A stretch of DNA of 17,057 nucleotides, taken from NCBI GenBank assembly GCA_031373255.1, contig JANMMJ010000294.1, positions 1 through 17,057 on the forward strand, given 5' to 3'. Made by a program: the position numbers and the translations under genes. Under the pieces are notes generated by a model. The model saw only the letters and a program-made list of their open reading frames with translations. It was not told the DNA's origin and did not search any database. This DNA is from JANMMJ01 sp031373255 (lineage in GTDB: Bacteria > Pseudomonadota > Alphaproteobacteria > Rhizobiales > Aestuariivirgaceae). Position 1 is the stretch's first letter. Each line of letters begins with the position of its first letter. This document shows positions 6,089 to 14,147 of this stretch, in pieces.

Positions 6089-6712
6089 TTAAACGCCTTC
6101 GGCAAGCACCACAACACGTGAACCAACTGGCGCACGTCGATACAGCTCTTTGACATCCTGATTGATCATCCAGATGCAGCCCGAAGAAGCATTTTTCCCG
6201 ATCGACAGCGGTTCGGTGGTGCCATGTATTCGGAATAATGTGTCCTGACCATTCTGATAAAGGTACAACGCTCGTGCACCTAACGGATTGTCAGGACCGC
6301 CCGGCATTCCGTTGGCCCATTTTGCTTTCTCTGGACTCCGCTCTATCATATCTTTCGGAGGCGTCCACTTGGGCCAAATGACTTTTCGTCCTACATCAGC
6401 CATTCCGGCCCAACGAAATCCGTCCCTTCCGACTGCACATCCCCATCGAATGGCAAACCCATCTTGAACAACGAGATAGAGCTGCCTTGCAGGCGTATCG
6501 ACGATGATGGTGCCAGGATGCTGGCGTCCTTTGTATCCCACTACTCCCGGCCGAAACTGCGGCGGAAGTGACTTGTAATTGAACTCGGGAAGCGGATATG
6601 GATCGTCAGCTTCGTCAGCGTGCACGGGCGCGGTAATCAAACAGGTCATCGCTCCTGCCGCTGCACCGAGAACACACCGCCTGGATATTAACCGATCGAT
6701 AATTTGCGTCAT
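6089..6712 (-). CDS. Tat-exported L,D-transpeptidase (YkuD family)
   Basis: L,D-transpeptidases make 3-3 cross-links in peptidoglycan or attach proteins to it, in the periplasm. The protein has 207 residues. The N-terminus LISRRCVLGAAAGAMT is a twin-arginine signal, probably cut after about residue 32 (PVHA). The YkuD domain runs from about residue 65 (GTIIVDTPARQLYLV) to the end. The active site reads HGTTEPLSIGKNASSGCIWM, with His163 and the nucleophile Cys179. The position after Cys-Ile is normally Arg (SGCIRM) and is Trp here, a notable substitution near the catalytic cysteine. An AGGTGG ribosome binding site precedes the ATG. It starts 30 bases after the HupE-type gene, so it sits in the same transcription unit. 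Confidence 0.92.
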   Translation of the reverse strand: MTQIIDRLISRRCVLGAAAGAMTCLITAPVHADEADDPYPLPEFNYKSLPPQFRPGVVGYKGRQHPGTIIVDTPARQLYLVVQDGFAIRWGCAVGRDGFRWAGMADVGRKVIWPKWTPPKDMIERSPEKAKWANGMPGGPDNPLGARALYLYQNGQDTLFRIHGTTEPLSIGKNASSGCIWMINQDVKELYRRAPVGSRVVVLAEGV

Positions 6713-6742
6713 TCACCACCTGCGTTCAATTTGTCTAGGCAC

Positions 6743-7738
6743 TCAAGCCATAAAACTCGCCAGGCGCTCGAACAGCCAGGCAGTAGATATCGCGCCGATA
6801 AGGTATGCGGCAGCTGTACGTGCGGGAGCGGGAGGAACCGCTACTAGCATGGAGACCACCTTCCAAGCGACAGCGACGGCCAATACAAACACCAGCTGCC
6901 CTGTTTCCACGCCCAGATTAAAGGTCAGCAGCGCCAGCGGTACATCGACTTGTGGCAGACCGATATCTTTGAGGGCACCTGCAAATCCAAAGCCATGCAG
7001 CAAGCCGAAGACGAAAGCGACAAGCCATGGGAGCTTCTGCGACAGCCGTGCTTCACCCGTCTTGGTCCTGACGAGCTCGCTCGCGACAAACACAATGCTG
7101 AGCGCGATAATGGCCTCGACGGGCTTCTGCGGCAGGCTCAGATAGCCCAGCGTGGCTCCCGTCAGAGTAATACTGTGCGCAACGGTGAAGGCTGTAACGG
7201 TCTTCAGCAACATCCACGGGCTGCGTATTAGCAAGCGCAGTGCGAGCACAAACAACAGGTGATCGATGCCCAGCAGGATATGCTCAACCCCCAAACTGAA
7301 ATAGGTCGCTGCCACCTCAAAGCTCGTCTGGGTCCCTGCGGCGGCGAACGACGGTCGTTCCGGCGTCATGCGTACAACTTCCGTGCTCCCGTCCAGAAAT
7401 GACACTCTTGCCAGCGCGTCAGTCAGGGTTGCTCGCAGGCCATCGATAGCAATTATCTGGCTTTTCAACCCAGAGGAACAATTCGCGGTCCATCGTTCAA
7501 GATAAGCACCGTCTTCGATCGAGCGGACCGGCTCTGATGTTGCTGTGCAGCCCGCAGGCATCTGGACATAAAGCCCAAGGCGCATGTCGCCCAATGCCGG
7601 CACTTTCCAAACCACGTCAAACGTCTGCTCGGATGCCTGGCGGATTTCAAGATAAGCGGGCCTCAGCTCATGGGCAGTCGCAGTTGGTGAAAATCCCAGA
7701 AAGCAGGCCAGCGCCAAGAAGGTCCACATACGGATCAT
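6743..7738 (-). CDS. HupE/UreJ-family membrane protein with an extracytoplasmic N-terminal domain
   Basis: 331 residues. A signal peptide (MIRMWTFLALACFLGF, cut near TATA-HE at about residue 22) leads into a soluble domain of about 125 residues rich in beta-type sequence. Then come about six transmembrane helices (about 150-330). The membrane part has the HupE/UreJ histidine motif LGVEHILLGIDHLLFVLALR, followed by FTVAHSITLTGATLG and LLHGFGFAGALKDIG. The classic short HupE/UreJ proteins are associated with nickel uptake; this longer type (HupE_UreJ_2) has no proven substrate. No hydrogenase or urease gene is nearby, so metal transport is only a possibility. Its ATG overlaps the stop of the prolyl-isomerase gene by four bases, implying translational coupling. 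Confidence 0.88.
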   Translation of the reverse strand: MIRMWTFLALACFLGFSPTATAHELRPAYLEIRQASEQTFDVVWKVPALGDMRLGLYVQMPAGCTATSEPVRSIEDGAYLERWTANCSSGLKSQIIAIDGLRATLTDALARVSFLDGSTEVVRMTPERPSFAAAGTQTSFEVAATYFSLGVEHILLGIDHLLFVLALRLLIRSPWMLLKTVTAFTVAHSITLTGATLGYLSLPQKPVEAIIALSIVFVASELVRTKTGEARLSQKLPWLVAFVFGLLHGFGFAGALKDIGLPQVDVPLALLTFNLGVETGQLVFVLAVAVAWKVVSMLVAVPPAPARTAAAYLIGAISTAWLFERLASFMA

Positions 7739-8586
7739 AACGGGCTTCCCTGCTCCGCCGTCTCAATTGTCACAGTGTACTTGCGAAGCAGTTCCGCGAG
7801 GCGCTTGGCCTCCAGTTCGCGGCGCTTTGCATTTTTCCAATTGCGGCGCACATCGTCCGCGACCTCGCTAAGTTCTGGTACACGCCCCGGCATCTGATCA
7901 CTTATGCGAACGAGATGGAGACCAAATTCGGAACTTAGAGGACCTGCCCATTGCTTCGGCGGTTGCTCCACAACAGCTTCTGCGAACGCAGTGCCGAATG
8001 TCTGGGCAAGGGCGGTTTTCGTTGAGAGCGGCAGTTCGGCGGGGAGCATTGTAGCGTCGCCTAATGCAGACGCATCTGTTGCTTGACCCTTCCGAAGAAT
8101 CTCTAGCGCCTTACGAGCGTCCTGTTCAGTCTGTTCACCACGCAGCTCGGCGTTGAAGAACACCTGTTCGAATGACGCCATGGGATCTGTTGCGAAGTCT
8201 TCGCGGTGCTCCTTGAGGTATGCTGCCAGCTCGATGTCACTTGGAAAAAGTTGGTCGGCGGCATCGTCAGCCATGAATTCCATCTTTTGACGCAAGCGGC
8301 GGCGGATTACAGTGTCGTCTTGGTCAAGCCCCAGCTTGATCGCTTCTCGTGCGTAGATCTCATCTTTCACATAGTCGTCGATCAGTCCCTTCAGTTCTTC
8401 ATCGGTGGCGGGACGCTGCCGTGTCTGAGCGAAAATGGCTGCCAACTGCTCAATCTTGGGGGCGGATACGATCAGCTCTTCGACGCTATCGCGTTCGCGT
8501 TCAGCTATAAGACTATAAACGCTGAGTATGACACATGCGAGTAGCACAAAATGCACCAAGGGCTCCCCTAAGAACTTCCGCAGCAT
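7735..8586 (-). CDS. Membrane-anchored parvulin-type peptidyl-prolyl isomerase
   Basis: 283 residues. One N-terminal transmembrane anchor (about residues 10-28, FVLLACVILSVYSLIA) suggests a bitopic protein facing the periplasm. A SurA/PrsA-like helical segment follows (about 40-120, with EELKGLIDDYVKDEIYAREA). A PpiC/parvulin domain spans about 130-235, containing FEQVFFN, QTFGTAFAEAV and WAGPLSSEFGLHLVRI, and a basic coiled tail follows (RRNWKNAKRRELEAKRLAEL). The start has AGGAGG eight bases upstream. Enzymes of this type help fold exported or outer-membrane proteins. Tight linkage to the HupE-type gene (four-base overlap) suggests it serves products of this operon. I recall this gene pair next to DUF3604 genes in other genomes. 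Confidence 0.88.
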   Translation of the reverse strand: MLRKFLGEPLVHFVLLACVILSVYSLIAERERDSVEELIVSAPKIEQLAAIFAQTRQRPATDEELKGLIDDYVKDEIYAREAIKLGLDQDDTVIRRRLRQKMEFMADDAADQLFPSDIELAAYLKEHREDFATDPMASFEQVFFNAELRGEQTEQDARKALEILRKGQATDASALGDATMLPAELPLSTKTALAQTFGTAFAEAVVEQPPKQWAGPLSSEFGLHLVRISDQMPGRVPELSEVADDVRRNWKNAKRRELEAKRLAELLRKYTVTIETAEQGSPL

Positions 8587-8681
8587 TCGTCCGTCCTCCT
8601 GTAAAAAGAGCTGCTCAGCGCAGCCCTGCCCCGGCGCATTTGTCTTGTCGATTGCTCATCCGCCACTCAGTCCCCGAAAGT

Positions 8682-9851
8682 TTATGGCGGCGCATTAGAC
8701 CAAGGGATGCCGCCTCGTCCCATATCGTAGCCGAATGCAAACAGCGCTTTCATATAGTTTTGATCGAAGGGCTCTGGCTCTACGTCGGTGAAGGTTTCCG
8801 GTATCCAGACGGCATTGAATGCCACCTTGTCGCGTTTAGCATTGGCATACATGCGGTAAAGATCGCCGATACCCTGCGTTTTTATAAGCGAGCTGATCGA
8901 CTTGCCTACAATGGATGCAAGCTTCGGTTTTACGACGCTATACTGAGGGCTGACCTTGCCGTTCCTGATGACATACAGGGTACGGTTGCGCTTTAGCCCT
9001 GCCGCCTTGCTGGCATCAAGAACCGAGAACTGTGACGGGAAAAGGAAGGCCTGGTTGCTGGTGCCACCGTCGACATGAATCTCATCATAAATCTTGCCAT
9101 CGGCATTGACTTCGATATTCACGGGCGGAAACACGCCGGGAATGGACGCAGAGGCAACAAGAATGTCCCGGACGAGTCGCTTTCGTTGCGGCTCACCACT
9201 TGTTGCAATGGCGCCAATATCCCAAACGACGGAGCGCTCCGCGTCGAGGTTAGTCGTACCAATCAGCAGCCTGCGGCCTCTCGCGTGTTCGCGGGCAATA
9301 TCTGTCATCATGCGATCTGTGACAAACCTGTCGACGAGTGCACGTAAAGGGCTGTTGTCTGCCACCGACTGAGAGCCGACGATCGCCAGCACACCCTTCT
9401 TCTTGTAAATGTCTTTTCCGGAAATCTCGGTATAAGCGGCCTTTAGGTTCTCGTCATAAGGTGGGCCCAGGAAGGCAAAAGGCGCAATGAGCGATCCCGT
9501 GCTGACGCCGGTCACAACAGTGAATTCTGGTCGCTTTCCGGCAGCCGTCCAGCCAGAAAGCAGTCCGGCTCCGAAGGCTCCATCGCTTCCTCCACCAGAA
9601 ACAGAAAGAAAGCTGCGGTCAGGCGACATGTTACCGGAAGAGCGCTGCTGTGCGGCAATCTCGGCGATCATCTCCGCATTGATGCCATTCGGATCGTCGC
9701 CCCAATACCTGATACGGGCATAGCCGGGCACACTCGTGTTGGCCAGCAGCGCCAGCGGCACTGGATCGCGCAGCGAGTCAACAGTAGGTCCAGCACAGCC
9801 TGCCAATATGCCGGCACCCAAGAGTGCCAGAACCCGGCGTCTGCTCATCAT
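8682..9851 (-). CDS. Patatin-like phospholipase, predicted lipoprotein
   Basis: A Ser-Asp dyad acyl-hydrolase of the patatin family. From the chosen start (389 residues) there is a lipoprotein signal SRRRVLALLGAGILAGCAG with the lipobox Cys at about residue 19. The oxyanion loop GGGSDGAFGAG follows at about 86-96. The nucleophile elbow GVSTG has the serine at about 117, and the catalytic Asp is in the DGG motif (HVDGGTSNQ) at about 261. All catalytic elements are intact. The frame is open 42 codons further upstream to 9977, but that extension is Cys-rich and polar and would bury the lipobox, so the ATG pair at 9851/9848 is preferred. It lies 150 bases after the outer-membrane protein gene and 95 bases before the prolyl-isomerase gene. 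The substrate is probably a phospholipid or other acyl ester in the envelope. Confidence 0.88.
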   Translation of the reverse strand: MMSRRRVLALLGAGILAGCAGPTVDSLRDPVPLALLANTSVPGYARIRYWGDDPNGINAEMIAEIAAQQRSSGNMSPDRSFLSVSGGGSDGAFGAGLLSGWTAAGKRPEFTVVTGVSTGSLIAPFAFLGPPYDENLKAAYTEISGKDIYKKKGVLAIVGSQSVADNSPLRALVDRFVTDRMMTDIAREHARGRRLLIGTTNLDAERSVVWDIGAIATSGEPQRKRLVRDILVASASIPGVFPPVNIEVNADGKIYDEIHVDGGTSNQAFLFPSQFSVLDASKAAGLKRNRTLYVIRNGKVSPQYSVVKPKLASIVGKSISSLIKTQGIGDLYRMYANAKRDKVAFNAVWIPETFTDVEPEPFDQNYMKALFAFGYDMGRGGIPWSNAPP

Positions 9852-10001
9852 ATCTGTTGTCTTTCGAAAGTAGGTCGACGGAAACTTTCCTAGTCGGGAA
9901 TTTATCATGTTGCTAATACAATGAGGAACGATCTGCCAACACGGACAACAACCTTCCGGACTGGCCACATGTGTCAAGCCCGATAGTGCTACGGTGCCTG
10001 C

Positions 10002-10781
10002 CTAGAACCGGAACACGCCGGCGAAGATGGGGCCTTGCTGCACGACATCGTATACGAAGCCGTCATCGCTGTAATCGACGCTCACCGCGCGATAGCCGCC
10101 AAACACCGAGAAGGAGTCACTGACATTGTAGCCGATGCCGCCCATCACATCCCACATCATATCGGACGCAACACCGAAGCCGCCGATCATGCCCCAACCG
10201 GAGACATAGACGTTCTCAGTAATGCCGGCACGGAACTTGGTCCCAACAAGCGGATCGAGCCAGGTGGCCTCGTCGCTGGCATGCGTGCCGTTAAGAGCGC
10301 CGCCATTGAAGTCGAAATCATTGCTGACAGACCAGAGTCTGCCGCCCGCGATGATATCAAGATTTGCCGTGCCGGTATCGATAATGCTGTAGCCGAGAAC
10401 CGCCGTGCCCATGAATGTCTTGGCGGTAATGTCCACATCATCCGCTAAAACACCCAGCGGCGTGTCAGCGTTCGCCGAGAGGCTCGCGTAAGTCAAATCA
10501 ACCCCGATGCTGAAGGCGCCGTTGCGGAGTTCGCCAGCGCCCATCAAGGCGCCATCAAGATTCTCAAGGACGTCGGCAAAACTCAGGTCGATATCCGTTG
10601 CAGGAAAACCGAGCACGCCGGTGCGGCCTTCAAGTCCAGATGCCCACAGATATGCAGCTCCGGTGAAGACCCAGTCGCTCGTTTCTGGCGGGGAAGCAAT
10701 ATCAGCGGCACGCGCCTCAACGCTGAAGCCGAATGACAGTGCGGCCACAGCAGCCAGCAGCACATTCCTATAATGCGTCAT
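10002..10781 (-). CDS. Outer-membrane beta-barrel protein, unknown
   Basis: 259 residues with a Sec signal peptide (MTHYRNVLLAAVAALSFGFS, cut after EARA at about residue 25). The mature part alternates polar and hydrophobic residues in many short strands, separated by Asp/Gly/Asn-rich turns. It ends in ...FAGVFRF, with the C-terminal aromatic residue typical of BAM substrates. Features such as WVFTGAAYLWASGLEG and IAGGRLWSV recall small rhizobial and brucellar barrels. The ATG has AAGGGAA five bases upstream. It starts 30 bases after the small secreted-protein gene, consistent with one operon. It could be a pore or a structural barrel; the sequence does not decide. Confidence 0.85.
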   Translation of the reverse strand: MTHYRNVLLAAVAALSFGFSVEARAADIASPPETSDWVFTGAAYLWASGLEGRTGVLGFPATDIDLSFADVLENLDGALMGAGELRNGAFSIGVDLTYASLSANADTPLGVLADDVDITAKTFMGTAVLGYSIIDTGTANLDIIAGGRLWSVSNDFDFNGGALNGTHASDEATWLDPLVGTKFRAGITENVYVSGWGMIGGFGVASDMMWDVMGGIGYNVSDSFSVFGGYRAVSVDYSDDGFVYDVVQQGPIFAGVFRF

Positions 10782-10811
10782 TATGTTCCCTTTTAGCTTC
10801 GCTCTAGTCGA

Positions 10812-11147
10812 TCAGAAATAGACGATGACGTAGCCGCCACCCGATTTCTGATAGTACGTTCCGCCACAATAATAAAGACTGTAGCCGTAGTAGGTGCCAT
10901 AGGCACAGCCCACCGGAATGACCGCGATGTAAGCTCCGCGGCGGATAACACGCCTTGTCGTGCGGCGCGCGACACCCGCAGGGCTGGCGGGCCTTACTGC
11001 GGGTCTTCTGACGACCACTGCGGCTTCGGCAAACGTAGAGAAAAAGCCGTTCATCTTCGGGAGATCGATTGCCGAGCCGATGTTTAGTTCACCTGCTGCG
11101 AACATGACCGCAAATGCGATGACGGCACGCTTTACTGAGGTTCTCAT
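10812..11147 (-). CDS. Small secreted Arg-rich then Tyr/Gly-rich protein
   Basis: 111 residues. An N-terminal signal or anchor (MRTSVKRAVIAFAVMFAAGE) is followed by a linker. Next comes a very basic segment (VVVRRPAVRPASPAGVARRT and TRRVIRRGAY, about residues 45-72). The C-terminus is dense in Tyr and Gly with two cysteines, GCAYGTYYGYSLYYCGGTYY and GGGYVIVYF. The C-terminal pattern resembles DUF6515-like periplasmic repeats, and similar short proteins occur in alphaproteobacteria, but I cannot name a function. The start codon overlaps the DUF2092 stop (ATGA) and has AAGGA upstream, so it is translationally coupled. The two Cys could form a disulfide outside the cytoplasm. Confidence 0.78.
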   Translation of the reverse strand: MRTSVKRAVIAFAVMFAAGELNIGSAIDLPKMNGFFSTFAEAAVVVRRPAVRPASPAGVARRTTRRVIRRGAYIAVIPVGCAYGTYYGYSLYYCGGTYYQKSGGGYVIVYF

Positions 11148-11950
11148 TCCGACATTCCTTCTGCAAGCATGGCCTTGACTTCATCCATTCCCTCAAACTC
11201 CTCGATCTTGACGACCTTGGCGTCTCCGGCTTCAATCTGGAACTTCGTTTCCGCAACATCTGTGCCCGATTTCCAGTCGCGGACGTCGATCCGGTAGCTC
11301 GGCGCCAGCGCCGTCATCTTGCTGGTGATCTCGAAGCGGCAGGGATAGGGCTTGTCACCTTGGGCAATCCAGATCTGCCAGTCTGTCTCGGCGGTGCGGA
11401 AGGCCACGTGTTCGCACACCTGTCCGCCTATCACGCCGCTTCCGAGGTCCATCGCGGACGTCACGTTGGACATCATCGTCTCATAGGGGTTGGCTGAGAG
11501 CAGATCGGCTGCAGGCGCTTCCACGCCGTATTCGAAGCGCAGCGTATCAATCAGATCATCGATCGTTCCGGGCGCTTCGGTCGAAGTAAAGATGTTGAGG
11601 TTCTTGCCAAGGAGCGCAAGGGTCTTGCCGTCATAGGCCAGTTCCACATCGGCAAGGCCGCCAGTGCGGGTCATCCTGATCTTGTCAGGGCGGCTCATCG
11701 ACAGGTTTCCTGAGCTGGCCAGGCCAACCTTCAGCAAGTCAGCAGTGACGATCTCGAGCGTGGCGTCGTAGGAGAACGACACCGCGTTCTGCGCAACCAT
11801 GTAGTCCGACATCGACTTGAACAGCGCCTTGGCACTGGCTTCATCGGCAGCGGAGGGACCAGTAGAGGCGACAATGGCCGAGGCCATCAGCGCCAAGGCG
11901 GTAGAGCCTGACCGAAGTCTCCGGCCAATCGATATGTTTTGGTGTGTCAT
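11144..11950 (-). CDS. DUF2092 family exported protein
   Basis: 268 residues from the ATG at 11950, chosen because AAGGAA lies eight bases upstream and a clean signal peptide follows (about residues 11-35, ending near GPSAADEA). The frame is open 65 codons further up, but that part would overlap the end of the DUF3604 gene and looks like non-protein sequence. The mature part matches DUF2092: ALFKSMSDYMVAQNAVSFSY at the start, LSMSRPDKIRMTRTG, AYDGKTLALLGKNLNIF, then CEHVAFRTAETDWQIWIAQG and PYPCRFEITSKM. The layout suggests a LolA/LolB-like half-barrel, which would suit binding a lipid or lipoprotein, but this is inference. It starts 25 bases after the DUF3604 stop and overlaps the next gene by four bases. 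Confidence 0.88.
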   Translation of the reverse strand: MTHQNISIGRRLRSGSTALALMASAIVASTGPSAADEASAKALFKSMSDYMVAQNAVSFSYDATLEIVTADLLKVGLASSGNLSMSRPDKIRMTRTGGLADVELAYDGKTLALLGKNLNIFTSTEAPGTIDDLIDTLRFEYGVEAPAADLLSANPYETMMSNVTSAMDLGSGVIGGQVCEHVAFRTAETDWQIWIAQGDKPYPCRFEITSKMTALAPSYRIDVRDWKSGTDVAETKFQIEAGDAKVVKIEEFEGMDEVKAMLAEGMSE

Positions 11951-11975
11951 GAGACAGGTTCCTTGTTTCGATCGA

Positions 11976-13931
11976 TCAGTTGGCGGGCGTGTACCAAATG
12001 GGTGAGGTATAGGCGCGCTCCTGAAGGAACGCCGGCACTTCGGGTGGCAGCTTAACGCCATAGTATTTGGCGTCATAGGTAGTCCACCGGGGTGTCGGGA
12101 TTTCAATGACACGGCCGTAGTAGAATGCCCGCAGGGCGGGATCAAAATCCGGATCTTTCCAGGTAGCGATTAGTTCAGGTGAACCAATCGTGTTGGTCCA
12201 GCTTGCGTTTGCGATATCGACCGTATTTCCCACTACTGGAAGTTTACCATCGGCACCAGGTTTGCGATCATCTGACCATGCGACATCATAGATTTTTTCT
12301 TGAGTAGCTCCGCTGGCATCAACCCAACCCTTGACGATCTGATAGCGATCAAGATTGGCGCCGACAGGATCCTTCAGCGCGGCGACGAGGAAGGTTGGTG
12401 CCTTTCCTTCAGGGGCTGATCCGAGATCGCCTCCCATAGGGACACCCTTGGTATATCCGGCGATCGCAGGACTGCGCGACTGGGCATCAGCGTCCGTGAA
12501 ATCATAACCACCGAAAAGACGCACGGCCATACGCGGTCCAGTCGTGGCGTATGTCTCTTTGCGTTGCATGGCGTCAAAGATCGACTCGCGCGTGTTATCC
12601 TTCGCCCACACGGCCGCATATCCTGAGGCCGAAACCTCAGCTTCTTTGATTATCGCAATTGGAGTGTTCTGAAAGTCCTTCTCTGACCGATGGGCACTTG
12701 GCTCCATGGCCGAAGTCTTTCCCCAGAAATTGTCTTCGTCTGCCGTCGAAAGACCTGTGTGAGAATCGGTGGAACCTACCATGCCGAATTTGTAAGGATT
12801 TGTCCCAAGTTTGGCTTCGAGTTGCATACCGATCTGTAGTGCAGAGCGGGCATACTCGGTGGGCAACATTTCCGGTGTTTTTTTCTCACCCGCGATAAGG
12901 TTGGCCTTGTCCCACTTTTCAAAATTCGCAAATTCATCGGTAGGAGACAGGATGGGGTGGCTTTCACCGTCACCCTTCATCTGTGTGACCTCGTAAAGCA
13001 GCTCCCATTTCGCGCGCGTTTCAACGTACTCTTTATCAACGGGTTGCCCGGTGCGCGGCTCAATAATCGGGAACATCGTGCCGTTACTCAGGTTGCCATT
13101 GTGCGCGATAGCCAAGACCCGTCCCCCGGTTTTATCCTCATAGGCCTGCATCCACTTCCACAAGTCTCGAGGATTGGTACTCCCGGGAGCGAGCGTGGTG
13201 AACGGCACGACTTGCGCGGCCTTGTCACCACCATCGCGGAATATCACATTGCGATGCAGATTGTTACCCTGGTCGGCCGAGGTCCATTCATAACCGATTA
13301 CCGCAGTGAACCGGCCCGGATCGTTGAACTCTTCAGCGGCGGCAATGGTATCGATCCAAACATTCTGGTAGGGTTTTGAATCTGGCGTATAAATCAGCTT
13401 TGGCGGAAATTTACCGGTCGAAAAGGTACCGACAATCTCCATCATCACCTTAGCACCTTGGCCGTCATTCAACATATCGTACCATTTACGACCGGTAGGG
13501 TCGGCGAGAAGCTCTGGCTTTCCGGCCATTAAGTCCGTGAAGAAGCCCATTTGGTCCGAGTGATCAGCCACTACCAGAAAGTCGAGCGGCCGTGACAGTT
13601 TAACAGGCTGACCTGTCGAAGAGGTCACCTGTTCACCGCGGGCAAATCGGTACGCATCCCTTGGTCCTAACGTTGCGCCTGCAGCACCGGCATCAAGAGA
13701 AATGGCAGTATGGAGGTGAGTGTCGCCAAACAGCGGGCGGGTGGGAAAATTGCGGTTCGCATACGGTGAATAGGGCCGCTTCTCAGGGAACAGCCCTCCT
13801 ATGTTTTCTAGGTTAAGTGTCCCGGTATCGGTGACCAAATTCTGATCATCTGCTGAAGCCGCGAGGGTAGAACTCATCAATGTGGCGCACAGCAAAATCG
13901 CCCTAAAAATTGTACCAGTATGCATTTTCAT
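11976..13931 (-). CDS. DUF3604 family PHP-like metalloenzyme, exported
   Basis: 651 residues from the ATG at 13931, preferred because GGGGATGG lies at a suitable distance and a signal peptide follows (FRAILLCATLMSSTLAASA). ATGs at 13943 and 14018 are alternatives. DUF3604 proteins have a PHP-like metal-dependent hydrolase core, and the metal-binding motifs are all visible. These are FGDTHLHTAISLDA (Asp70, His72, His74), VVADHSDQMG (about 121-130), VIGYEWTS, LAIAHNGNLSNG and the GSTDSHTG block. A C-terminal region of about 200 residues includes DNTRESIFDAMQRKETYATT and ends in SPIWYTPAN. A phosphatase or phosphoesterase activity in the periplasm is plausible, but the natural substrate is unknown. 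It is followed after 25 bases by the DUF2092 gene. The IS5 element sits 137 bases upstream of its start. Confidence 0.88.
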   Translation of the reverse strand: MKMHTGTIFRAILLCATLMSSTLAASADDQNLVTDTGTLNLENIGGLFPEKRPYSPYANRNFPTRPLFGDTHLHTAISLDAGAAGATLGPRDAYRFARGEQVTSSTGQPVKLSRPLDFLVVADHSDQMGFFTDLMAGKPELLADPTGRKWYDMLNDGQGAKVMMEIVGTFSTGKFPPKLIYTPDSKPYQNVWIDTIAAAEEFNDPGRFTAVIGYEWTSADQGNNLHRNVIFRDGGDKAAQVVPFTTLAPGSTNPRDLWKWMQAYEDKTGGRVLAIAHNGNLSNGTMFPIIEPRTGQPVDKEYVETRAKWELLYEVTQMKGDGESHPILSPTDEFANFEKWDKANLIAGEKKTPEMLPTEYARSALQIGMQLEAKLGTNPYKFGMVGSTDSHTGLSTADEDNFWGKTSAMEPSAHRSEKDFQNTPIAIIKEAEVSASGYAAVWAKDNTRESIFDAMQRKETYATTGPRMAVRLFGGYDFTDADAQSRSPAIAGYTKGVPMGGDLGSAPEGKAPTFLVAALKDPVGANLDRYQIVKGWVDASGATQEKIYDVAWSDDRKPGADGKLPVVGNTVDIANASWTNTIGSPELIATWKDPDFDPALRAFYYGRVIEIPTPRWTTYDAKYYGVKLPPEVPAFLQERAYTSPIWYTPAN

Positions 13932-14031
13932 TGTCGCGTCCATCCCCGTGGCTTTTTGTTCGTCTAGAAATCTTGTCACATGCAGCGCATTTCGTCGAGC
14001 AGATCGATGAACTAGCATGCTTTCATCTACT

Positions 14032-14058
14032 ATTAAACCCGGCTACCAACTCAGTCAA
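14032..14058 (-). promoter_or_regulatory. Possible sigma-70-type promoter for the DUF3604 operon
   Basis: On the minus strand, TTGACT (14058-14053) and TTTAAT (14037-14032) are separated by 15 bases, shorter than the ideal 17. They lie about 100 bases before the DUF3604 start and just inside the IS5 insertion point, so the element would not separate this promoter from the gene. The short spacing keeps confidence low. Confidence 0.25.
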
Positions 14059-14067
14059 ACAGACTTA

Positions 14068-14091
14068 GTGTCTGTCCCGGAACATATTGAA
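14068..14091 (+). repeat. Left terminal inverted repeat of the IS5-family element
   Basis: It begins GTGTCTGTCCCGGAACAT and pairs with the right end at 14977-15000, 19 of 24 bases matching. The TTA at 14065-14067 is the left copy of the target duplication. Confidence 0.85.
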
Positions 14092-14147
14092 TCGCATTAG
14101 TCGGTTGTGATTCACTGACGGCATCCTGATTCGATGGGAGGCCTCAG

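Noticed and set aside
9940..9976. TTGACA (minus strand) upstream of the patatin gene as a promoter
   Set aside because: The -35 hexamer is perfect, but no acceptable -10 lies 16-18 bases downstream, so it was not listed as a feature.
9852..9977. 42-codon N-terminal extension of the patatin-like protein
   Set aside because: It would place the lipoprotein signal in the middle of the protein; the ATG pair at 9851/9848 directly precedes a normal lipobox signal.
11951..12145. 65-codon N-terminal extension of the DUF2092 protein
   Set aside because: It overlaps the end of the DUF3604 gene, lacks protein-like composition, and a better ribosome binding site precedes the ATG at 11950.
12957..13379. 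140-residue plus-strand ORF inside the DUF3604 gene
   Set aside because: Antisense of a conserved gene with all its metal-binding motifs intact.
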